IMG/VR virus record: IMGVR_UViG_3300043464_001746
Span: 1-37,182 of that record
From: a virus
Length of the DNA: 37,182 nucleotides
Strand: one strand, 5' to 3'
Both the position numbers and the translations under genes were made by a program. Numbering within the stretch: position 1 is the first letter of the stretch; each line of letters starts with the position of its first letter. The notes beneath the pieces were generated by a model. It searched no databases, was not told where the DNA came from, and saw only the letters and a list, made by a program, of their open reading frames with translations. Below, in pieces: positions 24,683 through 32,964 of the stretch.

Positions 24683-24844
24683 TTAAATAGTTTTTAAAGT
24701 TTCAAGCGTTTCTTGAGTTTGTAAAATCTCAATATCGAGTGTATTAACCAATTCAGTATTGCCTAATTCGATATTTGTTTTTCGATAATTTTTAAGATAA
24801 TTTAATCTTGTTTCGCACTGGTTAATCAACTCTTTAATTGTCAT
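24683..24844 (-). CDS. Small helical protein, 53 aa
   Basis: A 53-codon frame from ATG at 24844 to TAA at 24683, begun 17 bases after the stop of the 879-aa gene and ending one base before the holin candidate. It therefore fills what would be an unexplained 180-base gap in a tightly packed operon. It starts MTIKELINQCETRLNYLKNY and is hydrophilic, predicted as two amphipathic helices (helix, NIELGNTELV turn, helix ETLETL). A/T-rich leader only. Short helical-hairpin proteins of this kind are common in phage tail/lysis regions, with unknown role. Spacing and frame make it a likely real gene; no function is proposed. Confidence 0.6.
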   Translation of the reverse strand: MTIKELINQCETRLNYLKNYRKTNIELGNTELVNTLDIEILQTQETLETLKTI

Positions 24845-24861
24845 TTTTTTATAGTATTAAG

Positions 24862-27501
24862 TTATGAAGTCCAAAAAATTAAGCAACGGAAACATTCTGC
24901 AAAAGAAGCGCGATTTAACCATATATATTTTAAGCCGTCCTTAGTTGTAAATATTTCCATTCTATTACCGAGAACTGCTGTTGGTGCTGCATAAGGAATC
25001 ATAGAAGCGCTATTTACTCTTCCAGTTACCACATTTAACGAAGCTACTCTTTGTGTGGCATCTTTATGGTAAAAAATATTGTCTGCTCCATCATAAGCAG
25101 TCATTGTTCCTGTACTCAATGTTTCGGTTAGTGGCGAAGTAAACATTTGATTGCATCTATCAGTAGTTAAGTCAAATCTGTCAAATCCTATAGCACCACC
25201 GCCACGAACAACAAACATATACCTTCCTCTTGTGGCTAAATCACTTGTACCAAATGCCCAGTTCATACTAGTTCCTTGATTCTTTTGTGCTTGCTCTAAA
25301 ATTACATATTCTGTTACTAATGTAGTTGGTGCAGTAATTGCTGGAAAAGTAAGTGTATTGGCAGTATTAGAAGTAATATTCACTTCTGCACTAAAACCTG
25401 TCGTAGTTAATATTCTCAACCTTTTTCCTGCCCAAATATTATTTGCCCAAGATTTAGTTGTGTCTTGTAAAGTTGTAGTTGATTGCGTTCCTGTAGCTAC
25501 TCCAAAATCAGCAGCACCAATAGCTGTTGAAGTTGATATAGCGTATCTACTTACTCCGTTTGTCGGAGCAGTACCAACTGCCACAAGCGTTAAAGTAGTA
25601 GCTGTGTTACTTGCTATTCTAAACGCTTGACCGGCTGTACTACCATTTGTAGCAGTAACCGCACCTGTGTACATATAAACAGTTTGTCCTGCCCATTGAT
25701 TGACAGTCCAGTTCTTTGTAGCATCTACCAATACAGTAGTTGATTGTGAAGAAACAATTGTAGTTGATGCTGGAGTTCCTGCCATTACATAAGTAAAAGT
25801 AGTTGCTGATGGTACTGTTGCAATAGCCACATTTGTAACATTAAAGTTAGCATCTGTTGCGCCTCTTACAGTTACTAATTGCCCCACTTTGAATTGATGC
25901 GGATGAGCTGTGGTAGCTGTTGCTGTACTTGTAGCATTTGCAAAAGAAGCAATAGCAACAGGGTTATGTCCTTCAACTGTTGCAGCCGCATTTCTAGCAA
26001 TACCGAAGTCTTGCTGTCTTCCAAAAGTAGGTACTTGCGAATCTATATTGTGTATTGCTAAAGCATTAACACCCCCTAATTGAATGTATAATTTGTTTGG
26101 GTCGCCTTGTATAGCAAAAACAGAAGTATTATCTGGAGTAGTTGCCCAAGTTCCTACAATGGTTAATGCTGTAGCTGTATTAGAAGCAATAGGTCTAAGC
26201 TGTCCCGCTCCTGTTCCTGCTAAAATTCTAACAGCATAATTTCTCCATCTGTTAACCTCCCAAGATTTTGTACTATCTGTGATTGTTGTAGATGCTCCTG
26301 CTGTGGCAATTCCCGCATCAAAACCAATTATAAAATAACGGCTTGTTGCAGTTGGATGTGGACTTATGTGACTAGTCCAAGTTAGCGTATTAGTAGTATT
26401 ACTGTTAATCTTACGAATTTGTCCTGCACCTACACCCGCATAAATATAAACCCAATAATCTTTCCATTGATCTGTAGTCCAAGCTGCTCTATCAACTCCT
26501 AGTGAAGCATCTACAAGCGTAGTGACTGTACTTGCTGAAGAAGCAATACCTCTTTCCCAAATAGATGAGTTTTCGGTAGTTCTTTCAATACTAACATCAT
26601 TTCCTGCTGCTGCAAAAATATTTTGCATTGATGGCATAACGTACCAAGTATCTGAAATTTGGTCATATACTTGCATCGTGAAGAATGGCGCAGATGTGTT
26701 GTTAGAAACCAATATCACCAACCCTGACTGAACTCTAAAAACAGAAGTAGCATCAGGAGTTACATCCCAATTTGAATCAAGTGTTATAACTTGCGATTCA
26801 ATAGAATAAAAAGATTGTGTACCTGCTGATGCTGTAATTGCTGGTGAAAATGCCGCAGGGTTATTCCACGTTTCATTCATTTGAGTTGAATCACCCAAAA
26901 CTAGTTGAGTAGCAGTATTAGACAATATTCGTCTAATTTGAGAAACTCCTGCGTTTGCTGCAATACGCAAAGTATAGCCAGCATATTGATTACCAGAAAA
27001 TGCTTTCAATGTATCCGTTATACTTATTGCTCCTATTGTGTTAGAGGCAGTTGTAGTAATTCCGCTATCGTGAATAACTGGTTCTGCAACTCCTGTAATA
27101 GTTCTGCGTTGTCCTGCTCCTGTACCTGAAACAATTTCAACATCATAACCAAGTAATGATTGCATTGTAATTGATGGAATAGTAAGCGTGTTTGCTGTTG
27201 CTGCAATAACGTTTCCATCAATTCCTAAAGCACCATTATATTTCATAGAAGAAAAAGTTATAGGAGCTAATGGAGGCGCAGATAATGGTAAACACATATC
27301 AGTCCATGTATCGTATTTTACAAATGACGTTGCAGAAATTAATAGATACACGTAACGCCCATGTTCTTCAGGCATAAAGTTACCGTTGTCTGCCGAGCAA
27401 CTTGATGATATAGCAGAAGTTACTGCGGGTAGAAACGAAAGTTGTTCCCATACTGGTAAATCAACTTGTTTAATTAATGTGTTTGAAGTTAATGCTGGCA
27501 T
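24862..27501 (-). CDS. Large repeat-containing tail/virion protein, 879 aa
   Basis: The first 100 residues form a distinct N-terminal domain (LIKQVDLPVWEQLSFLPAV). From about 105 to 730 the protein is built from at least six diverged repeats of 50-90 residues. Each has the core 'D.TKSW..N.W....VRI.AGTGAGQ.R.I.SNT.T.LT', for example 'GTGAGQLRPIASNTATALT' and 'GVGAGQIRKINSNTTNTLTW'. The last 150 residues (MNWAFGTSDLATRGRYMFVV onward) form another domain with many aromatic residues and resemble a propeller-like end. It is encoded among fibre genes and is probably a structural tail or baseplate-like component. The repeats are a known style in large phage structural proteins, but the exact role is not known to me. 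Confidence 0.65.
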   Translation of the reverse strand: MPALTSNTLIKQVDLPVWEQLSFLPAVTSAISSSCSADNGNFMPEEHGRYVYLLISATSFVKYDTWTDMCLPLSAPPLAPITFSSMKYNGALGIDGNVIAATANTLTIPSITMQSLLGYDVEIVSGTGAGQRRTITGVAEPVIHDSGITTTASNTIGAISITDTLKAFSGNQYAGYTLRIAANAGVSQIRRILSNTATQLVLGDSTQMNETWNNPAAFSPAITASAGTQSFYSIESQVITLDSNWDVTPDATSVFRVQSGLVILVSNNTSAPFFTMQVYDQISDTWYVMPSMQNIFAAAGNDVSIERTTENSSIWERGIASSASTVTTLVDASLGVDRAAWTTDQWKDYWVYIYAGVGAGQIRKINSNTTNTLTWTSHISPHPTATSRYFIIGFDAGIATAGASTTITDSTKSWEVNRWRNYAVRILAGTGAGQLRPIASNTATALTIVGTWATTPDNTSVFAIQGDPNKLYIQLGGVNALAIHNIDSQVPTFGRQQDFGIARNAAATVEGHNPVAIASFANATSTATATTAHPHQFKVGQLVTVRGATDANFNVTNVAIATVPSATTFTYVMAGTPASTTIVSSQSTTVLVDATKNWTVNQWAGQTVYMYTGAVTATNGSTAGQAFRIASNTATTLTLVAVGTAPTNGVSRYAISTSTAIGAADFGVATGTQSTTTLQDTTKSWANNIWAGKRLRILTTTGFSAEVNITSNTANTLTFPAITAPTTLVTEYVILEQAQKNQGTSMNWAFGTSDLATRGRYMFVVRGGGAIGFDRFDLTTDRCNQMFTSPLTETLSTGTMTAYDGADNIFYHKDATQRVASLNVVTGRVNSASMIPYAAPTAVLGNRMEIFTTKDGLKYIWLNRASFAECFRCLIFWTS

Positions 27502-27517
27502 AATTTTTATTTTTTAA

Positions 27518-28162
27518 TTATTGAAAAGTTAAGTTTGTACGAATACCTAGTGCGTATGTTTGTCTTGCGGGATTCTTATACATTTCGTTATTCATACCTG
27601 CAATGGCAGTTATGTTTGAAACTGTGTTTACAGTGGTTACAGTGCTTATTGTTGATACTGCAGCAAGAGTTAAATTTGATGAAATAGAATCTAGTGTTAC
27701 ACGTTGCCTACCTTCTCTATCGCACATTTGTAAACTTTTAGTGATACTTAAAAGTTTTTGGATCATGTGCAGTAAAAAATCAGTTTCTACAGCTTGAACA
27801 GGTAATGGATTATCTTGGTTTACATTTCCTTCATCAGCACCATTTTCCCCTAAAGCCAATTTCATTCTTTGAAAATGCACGCCATCTATTATATCCATTG
27901 CATCTTCATAATCGTAGATTATCTGCAACAAATCAGTTCCCGACATTGCGGAAGTATTATAATCTAAAGTGATTACGCCACTGCTTTCTGTTGTAAATCC
28001 TGCTGACGGATTTGCCACGTTGTAAATAATAATATTGCTATTAATATTGATAATGGCTACTAATCTCTTAATATTAAAATTTTCAATACTTGATAAATTG
28101 ATAGTTCCAACTCCAGAAGCTCCTGGGGTAAAAATGTAACTTGGTGTTATAAATGATTTCAT
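27518..28162 (-). CDS. Tail/virion structural protein, 214 aa
   Basis: The N-terminal half is a beta-sandwich-like region (SYIFTPGASGVGTINLSSIENF, then KRLVAIININSNIIIYNVAN). It is followed by a helical 'FLLHMIQKLLSITKSLQ' segment (about 130-150) and a Ser/Thr/Val-rich stretch (TLAAVSTISTVTTVNTVSN) that may form a triple beta-helix or stalk. It sits 16 bases upstream, in transcription order, of the 879-aa repeat protein, which suggests the two are assembled together. The layout of head domain, helix and beta stalk fits an adaptor between the tail and a fibre. No named family is recognised. Confidence 0.6.
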   Translation of the reverse strand: MKSFITPSYIFTPGASGVGTINLSSIENFNIKRLVAIININSNIIIYNVANPSAGFTTESSGVITLDYNTSAMSGTDLLQIIYDYEDAMDIIDGVHFQRMKLALGENGADEGNVNQDNPLPVQAVETDFLLHMIQKLLSITKSLQMCDREGRQRVTLDSISSNLTLAAVSTISTVTTVNTVSNITAIAGMNNEMYKNPARQTYALGIRTNLTFQ

Positions 28163-28173
28163 ATTTTATTTAT

Positions 28174-28629
28174 TTATCCAAAAATTAATGCGTAACCTAT
28201 TGCTTCTTCTGCTGTAATTCCACTGCCTGATATTACTATATCGCCACTTCCTAAAATGCTATTTCCGTTTATAGTCTTTATGTTTGTTGCGGAAACTAAA
28301 GTGTCTTGTTTTGTACCCCATTTAGTAGCGTTAGTAAATGTATTTGGCGTGACGAATTTGTCATTATTTGTCCCTGTATTTACTTCGTCTTGAGTTGCTT
28401 GATATGGCACATTCATAAAAGTCCACGAAACACCGTTTGAATAGTACATTCCGCTATTGTAATAAGTACCGCCAAGACTTCCTGGCAACCAACTTGTTCC
28501 TTGACTTGATTCTGCCCAATAAAATAGTCCTGTTGCAGACGCAGGACTTGGCAAAGCAGAATAATTGGCTACTACTGTAATTGTAGTCCCACCGCCACTT
28601 CCTGATAATGTATTTACTACTCTTGCCAT
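28174..28629 (-). CDS. Fibre-tip-like protein, 151 aa
   Basis: A Gly/Ser/Thr-rich 151-aa protein. The middle part (GLFYWAESSQGTSWLPGSLG, MYYSNGVSWTFM) resembles short phage fibre domains built of repeated YY..G..W turns. The segment 'ATQDEVNTGTNNDKFVTPNTFTNA' is a pattern common in phage fibre proteins just before their distal part. The ending (NSILGSGDIVISGSG) is also fibre-like. It lies between the adaptor-like 214-aa gene and the DUF285-repeat gene with short gaps. Probably part of the receptor-binding apparatus; no enzymatic motif. Confidence 0.6.
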   Translation of the reverse strand: MARVVNTLSGSGGGTTITVVANYSALPSPASATGLFYWAESSQGTSWLPGSLGGTYYNSGMYYSNGVSWTFMNVPYQATQDEVNTGTNNDKFVTPNTFTNATKWGTKQDTLVSATNIKTINGNSILGSGDIVISGSGITAEEAIGYALIFG

Positions 28630-28635
28630 TATTTT

Positions 28636-30156
28636 TTAAATTAATCCCCCATCGGTTATAGTCCAATTATTCGGTGCGCTTGTTAATATTAATCTACCCG
28701 CTACTCCAGTTGATTCATATTTTGCAGTTCCAAAAGAAATGTTTAGTCCTGAGTTTACAAAAGTTAGTAAACTCCAAGTATTATAAATTGCGTTAAGATT
28801 GGTAGTTGAAAGTGTAGCTGGTGTTGCTGATGCCATAAAAGATACAAAATTAGCGACTTTAGATACATTCCAACTCGATATGATTCCATTAAAATCATTT
28901 GCGTTATCAAACATGCCCGACATATTGGTAACATTTGAAACGTCCCAAGATGATATGTCTTGATTAAAAGAAGTTGCACTTTGGAACATACCCGACATAT
29001 TAGTAACACTTGATACGTCCCAACTTGATATATCTTTGTCAAATGAAGAAATTGCAAACATACTATTCATATTGGTAACGTTTGAAACATCCCAAGAATT
29101 TATGTTTTGATTAAAAGAAGTTGCACTTTGGAACATACTACTCATATTAGTAACATTTGAAACGTCCCAAGATGATATGTCTTGATTGAAAACGGCTGCG
29201 TTATCAAACATGCCCGACATATTGGTAACATTTGAAACGTCCCAACTACTTATATCTTGATTAAAAGAAGTTGCATCTTGAAACATACTAGTCATATTAG
29301 TAACATTTGAAACGTCCCAAGAATTTATGTCTTGATTGAAAGCATTTGCGCTTTGGAACATACTACTCATATTAGTTACGTTTGAAACGTCCCAAGATGA
29401 TATGTCTTGGTTAAAAGCGTCTGCGCTTAAAAACATACCCGACATATTGGTAACATTTGAAACTTGCCAATATGATAAGTATTGGTTAAAAGCGGTTGCA
29501 TTACTAAAAATAAAACTCATATTTGTAACATTAGACACATTCCAATTACTTATATCTTGATTGAAAGAAGTTGCGTTTAAAAACATAGCATTCATATTAG
29601 TAACATTTGAAACGTCCCAAATATTAGCGTTATTAATTGATGTAATTGATGTGCAAATTGCAAAAAACGAACTCATATTAGTTACCCCTGACAATATAAG
29701 AGAATCTGAAACATTGTCTAATTGTAAATTATTGCAGTTAAAAAATGAAGAACTAGCATTTGGTAAAAAGCTAAGGCATCCCCATTGTAGTATTTCTGTT
29801 ATTTTTAAACAATCTGAATTATTTTCAAGAAAAGTCCATCCTCTACAAATGCCGTTTATAGTAATTGTATATGTTCCTGATGCTGAATAAGTATGCGTGA
29901 CTTGTGTTTGATTCCAAGCGGTAATTACATTTGAACTACCATCGCCCCAATTAACTGTAAAATTATATGTTCCACCGCTTATTAATGGTAATTTTACTTG
30001 TGTGCTTGTGCTTGACCCTGTTGAAGTGTTTGCGGTATTCCATGTAGATATAAAGTCAGGAATAGGCAAAACAGACATTTTGTTTAAAACTTTTGCTGTT
30101 TGTCTTGTTCCACTTACTCCTTGTTTACTATAAGGAAATGAATTACCTGCTCCCAT
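28636..30156 (-). CDS. BspA/DUF285-repeat tail protein, 506 aa
   Basis: A PKD-like N-terminal domain (about residues 40-100; '[18 protein letters not shown]') is followed by about 11 tandem 25-residue units of the form '[20 protein letters not shown]', running from about residue 160 to 440. These are the DUF285/BspA-type leucine-rich-like repeats of bacterial surface proteins. The array spans about 28850-29640 and is also repetitive at DNA level (75-bp period). A C-terminal cap follows (about 440-506). In a phage tail region such a repeat surface is best explained as a receptor-binding or adhesion protein. The upstream 168-aa gene is seven bases away. Unit number could vary by recombination. 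Confidence 0.8.
   Translation of the reverse strand: MGAGNSFPYSKQGVSGTRQTAKVLNKMSVLPIPDFISTWNTANTSTGSSTSTQVKLPLISGGTYNFTVNWGDGSSNVITAWNQTQVTHTYSASGTYTITINGICRGWTFLENNSDCLKITEILQWGCLSFLPNASSSFFNCNNLQLDNVSDSLILSGVTNMSSFFAICTSITSINNANIWDVSNVTNMNAMFLNATSFNQDISNWNVSNVTNMSFIFSNATAFNQYLSYWQVSNVTNMSGMFLSADAFNQDISSWDVSNVTNMSSMFQSANAFNQDINSWDVSNVTNMTSMFQDATSFNQDISSWDVSNVTNMSGMFDNAAVFNQDISSWDVSNVTNMSSMFQSATSFNQNINSWDVSNVTNMNSMFAISSFDKDISSWDVSSVTNMSGMFQSATSFNQDISSWDVSNVTNMSGMFDNANDFNGIISSWNVSKVANFVSFMASATPATLSTTNLNAIYNTWSLLTFVNSGLNISFGTAKYESTGVAGRLILTSAPNNWTITDGGLI
28850..29640 (-). repeat. 75-bp tandem repeats inside the DUF285 gene
   Basis: About 11 in-frame 75-bp units coding '[20 protein letters not shown]', several nearly identical over long stretches (for example the segments around 28940-29010 and 29120-29240). 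They are suitable for unequal recombination that changes repeat number. Confidence 0.75.
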
Positions 30157-30163
30157 TGGTTTT

Positions 30164-30670
30164 TTAAGATAAAGTAGTTGCTAAGAATGTTCCACTTGCC
30201 GAATTAATAACTATTACGTCGTCAATTAATGCAGTTGCGGTAATAGATGTACTTTGTCCTGCTACTAATGTAGTTGATTCTCCTCCTACTGTAATTACTG
30301 TGTTTCCTGTAATTGAAAGTATTGAGATAGAGTGAATTGTATCTGCCGCTAATGTAATTGGCAAATTCGCAGGTGTATCGTAAACAGTAACGTTATCATA
30401 AGTGCTTCCACCGCTTGAAGTAGGAATTAATGCAAGTAATTTATCGTAAGCGTCTTGCAAAGTGGTAGGTGCTGCTCCTGCAATAGTTCCAATTTGCGAA
30501 AACATTATAGATGTCGCGTAATTTCCGCCTTCATAAATATAAATTGTTGCGCCAACCAATTTAATACTTGGACTTGCAAATGACTGAGAACGTTTTGAAA
30601 CAACAGGATTTGTTTCGTCTAGTTTTTTTACAAGTTGTCCGTTTACTACTAAAAAATTCCATTTGTTCAT
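30164..30670 (-). CDS. Fibre-region structural protein, 168 aa
   Basis: First gene of the long minus-strand tail operon, next to the divergent promoter region shared with groEL. Residues 1-60 ([19 protein letters not shown]) form a small domain. About 60-90 is helical ([15 protein letters not shown]), and 95-168 is a Ser/Thr/Val-rich beta stretch ([20 protein letters not shown]). The beta part resembles the shaft of a trimeric fibre or a collagen-like adhesin. No family is recognised; the role is inferred from position ahead of the DUF285 protein. Confidence 0.55.
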   Translation of the reverse strand: MNKWNFLVVNGQLVKKLDETNPVVSKRSQSFASPSIKLVGATIYIYEGGNYATSIMFSQIGTIAGAAPTTLQDAYDKLLALIPTSSGGSTYDNVTVYDTPANLPITLAADTIHSISILSITGNTVITVGGESTTLVAGQSTSITATALIDDVIVINSASGTFLATTLS

Positions 30671-30746
30671 AACCTATATTTTTACGTTATTGTTTTATTC
30701 TATTAACGTTGTAAAAATAATAAATTTTATTGATAGTTGATTAAAA

Positions 30747-30778
30747 TTTGTTTATGAATTTAAAATTTGATAAATTTG
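30747..30778 (+). promoter_or_regulatory. groEL promoter, TTTG-20 bases-TAAATTTG
   Basis: TTTG at 30747-30750 and TAAATTTG at 30771-30778 give both parts of the Bacteroidota promoter (TTTG, about 20 bases, TAnnTTTG). The groEL ATG follows 30 bases later, with an AAATCTAAATTTAAG leader at 30791-30805. This is the best two-part promoter in the window. Confidence 0.75.
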
Positions 30779-30808
30779 CCTTAATATTTTAAATCTAAAT
30801 TTAAGTTT

Positions 30809-32368
30809 ATGAACACTATTTTAAAAGACGTCATCGATGGTATTGACGCAAAAGAGCGAATTATGTCAGGCGTTGACAAATTAGCAAATCCTGTGGCATC
30901 GAGTATGGGTTATCGAGGAAGAACAGTACTTATTGAATCTCCTTATGGTTTACCGGAACCAACTCAAGACGGTTACAAAATTCTACAATCAATTTTCTTG
31001 GAAGACCCTGTTGAAGCAATGGCTTGTGAAATTGCCAAACAAGCATCGCAACGTACTGTTGATTTTGCAGGAGATTCTACAACTGCAACTATTGTTTTGT
31101 TACAAGCGTTTTTGCGAAATTCCATTGAAGCGGTAAAAAATGGCAAATCCGCAATTGACGTTAAAAACGAAATTGAAAAATCTCGTGATTTAATCTTAAA
31201 ATACCTTGATGAAATTTCAATTCCTGTAACCGACAAGTTAATTTACGACATTGCTTATACTTCTTCCCATTCAGATGACGAAATTGCCAAGATAGTATCA
31301 GAAGCATTTATCAAAGCAGGAGAATACGGAGCTGTAAGTCATTTACGAAGTGCAAACGATGAAACTCATTTAGAATGGATTGAAGGAACGCTTTTAGAAA
31401 GTGGTTATTCAAGTGATTTGTTTGTAAATAACTTCGCTGATAGAACTTGCGAATTTGCAAATCCGTTTGTGGTTTGTACAAATATCATATTTAAAACAGT
31501 TCGCCAAATACAACCGTTTTTAGAACGTTCTTTAAAAGAGCAAAGACCTATTGTTATTATTGCTGATTGGCAAGACGGACAAGCAAAAGAAATTGAAAGA
31601 TTAGTTATTGCTAATAAATTAGAACATAAACACCCTTTTGTATTGGTAAATTTGCCAAGTTTTGGCACTAAAAGACGTGATTTAATGAATGATTTAGCGG
31701 TTAGATGTGGTACTCAACTTCTTTCTTCTTTGTCGGGTGATGATTTTGCAGGTCGTGAAACTGCATTTATGGGAACTTGTGAAAAAATAGTAATTGGTAA
31801 ATCCGATACTATTATCACTCCATTTAAAAACGATAAAATTCAATCGCAAGTTGACAGTAAAATTGCTGAATTGCAAATTGAAGAAAAAGCATCTAAAAAT
31901 CAATTAGAAAAAAAGGACATAAAAGAACGTGTTTCAAAACTCCATGGCGGAATTGCTATGGTAAAAGTAGGTTCGATTATCGAAAGTGAATTGCAAGAGA
32001 AAATAGATCGCGTTGATGATGCTGTTTGTGCTGTTCGTTCTGCAAAAGAAGAAGGTGTTGTTGCGGGAGGTGGAGTTGCTCTTTTTAGTGCTTCAAGTAT
32101 TTTAATATGTAATTCTGATATTGCAAGTTTATCACTCGTAGCTCCTTTAAACAAGATTTTATTAAATGCCTCTGTAAAAAGTGATGCAAAAATAGGGAAA
32201 TACCCTTTTGGCTACGATGTAAAAAACTTCAAAGAAGTCAATATGATTGAAGTAGGAATTGTAGACGCAACTAAAGCAATCAAACACGCTTTAACAAATG
32301 CGATTTCGGCATCAAATACTTTATTAATGAGCGACCACGTAATTACAAATAAAAGAAACAATGGATAG
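30809..32368 (+). CDS. groEL: Phage GroEL-like chaperonin (Cpn60)
   Basis: A 519-aa type I chaperonin, somewhat shorter than bacterial GroEL (about 548). Nucleotide-pocket motifs are kept: 'TQDGYKI' (Asp54, E. coli Asp52), 'FAGDSTTATIVL' (Asp89, E. coli Asp87), 'KEEGVVAGGGVAL' (Gly420-422), 'RVDDAVCAVRSA' (about the E. coli Asp398 position) and 'GIVDATK' (Asp486, E. coli Asp495). The equatorial return 'KLHGGIAMVKVG' is present. The apical domain is diverged but recognisable (IEGTLLESGYSSDLFVNN). The GGM tail is missing. A plus-strand promoter TAAATTTG (30771-30778) with TTTG at 30747-30750 and an AAATCTAAATTTAAG leader precede it. It overlaps the GroES gene by eight bases, so it is probably a functional ATP-dependent folding machine for phage proteins. 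Confidence 0.92.
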   Translation: MNTILKDVIDGIDAKERIMSGVDKLANPVASSMGYRGRTVLIESPYGLPEPTQDGYKILQSIFLEDPVEAMACEIAKQASQRTVDFAGDSTTATIVLLQAFLRNSIEAVKNGKSAIDVKNEIEKSRDLILKYLDEISIPVTDKLIYDIAYTSSHSDDEIAKIVSEAFIKAGEYGAVSHLRSANDETHLEWIEGTLLESGYSSDLFVNNFADRTCEFANPFVVCTNIIFKTVRQIQPFLERSLKEQRPIVIIADWQDGQAKEIERLVIANKLEHKHPFVLVNLPSFGTKRRDLMNDLAVRCGTQLLSSLSGDDFAGRETAFMGTCEKIVIGKSDTIITPFKNDKIQSQVDSKIAELQIEEKASKNQLEKKDIKERVSKLHGGIAMVKVGSIIESELQEKIDRVDDAVCAVRSAKEEGVVAGGGVALFSASSILICNSDIASLSLVAPLNKILLNASVKSDAKIGKYPFGYDVKNFKEVNMIEVGIVDATKAIKHALTNAISASNTLLMSDHVITNKRNNG

Positions 32369-32663
32369 TGCTATACAAGAAATGGTTAATGCGTTTCCAG
32401 GACGAGCGCTTAACTACAATGTCGTTCTTCGTCAAATTGCCAATAAAAATGTTAGCGAAAGTGGATTAGACACTACTATTGCGGTTGATAAAAACGAAAA
32501 GTTAAAAAAAGGAATTGTAGTTTCTATTGGAACAGAATGTCCAAAAGGAGATATTGAACTTGGAAGTGAAGTAATGTATGATAGTTATAAAGCAAGTAAT
32601 GTTACAATAAATAATATAGAATATACTACTTTGTTTTACGCTGATTTGTTTCACGTTTTATAA
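32361..32663 (+). CDS. groES: Phage GroES-like co-chaperonin (Cpn10)
   Basis: A 100-aa protein whose core fits Cpn10. 'LNYNVVLRQIANKNVSESGLD' covers the first strand and start of the mobile loop, 'KLKKGIVVSIGTECPKGDIELGSEVMYD' the central barrel (compare GroES 'RGEVLAVGNG...VKVGDIVIF'), and 'EYTTLFYADLFHV' the C-terminal 'EEVLIMSESDILA'-like end. The start overlaps the groEL stop by eight bases, so it is translationally coupled. An extra N-terminal helix (about residues 1-15) precedes the usual start. A bidirectional hairpin terminator follows at 32684-32715. Fold and partner are strongly suggested by the gene pair. Confidence 0.85.
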   Translation: MDSAIQEMVNAFPGRALNYNVVLRQIANKNVSESGLDTTIAVDKNEKLKKGIVVSIGTECPKGDIELGSEVMYDSYKASNVTINNIEYTTLFYADLFHVL

Positions 32664-32683
32664 TTAGCGAATTCGTTAAATTT

Positions 32684-32715
32684 AAAAAGCCCTATCGTAA
32701 TGAAAGGGCTTTTTT
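32684..32715. terminator. Bidirectional terminator between groES and the Acb2-like gene
   Basis: AAAAAGCCCT and AGGGCTTTTTT form a stem around an 11-base loop, with T-runs on both strands. It ends the plus-strand groEL-groES unit and the minus-strand small-gene operon, which converge here. Confidence 0.85.
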
Positions 32716-32727
32716 AGTTGTGGTGTT

Positions 32728-32946
32728 TTAGAATCTCGCAATTCTTCGGTCTAAAACAACAATGTACTTTTCCATTACATTATACTGCTCAGACAAATCT
32801 TGTTGTTCGTCGTCGATTAGTGTTAGAAAAATAGGATTGTCCAAAATAAATGCTCCTAACTTGGAGAATTTGTCTTTTAACTCATTTGCTTCGTCAACAA
32901 CTCTTTGTTGATGTGGAGCATACTCTTTGTTTGCGGTTTCGCTCAT
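32728..32946 (-). CDS. Acb2/Tad1-hairpin-like protein (candidate anti-CBASS/Thoeris sponge)
   Basis: A 72-aa protein with the compact pattern 'HQQRVVDEANELKDKFSKLGAFI' (His12-Gln-Gln-Arg), a short turn (DNPIFLTLIDDEQ), and a second helix ending 'MEKYIVVLDRRIARF'. This is the two-helix layout of the Acb2/Tad1-associated hairpin family, whose studied members bind and sequester cyclic nucleotides (CBASS signals for Acb2) or gcADPR (Tad1) as oligomers. Members with 'HQQRVV.E..EL' and 'L..RI..F' ends are common in phages. It is the last gene of the minus operon, 19 bases after the basic protein. Family assignment is from remembered motif; whether it binds a nucleotide is not known. Confidence 0.65.
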   Translation of the reverse strand: MSETANKEYAPHQQRVVDEANELKDKFSKLGAFILDNPIFLTLIDDEQQDLSEQYNVMEKYIVVLDRRIARF

Positions 32947-32964
32947 TTTTATTTAATTTAAAGT

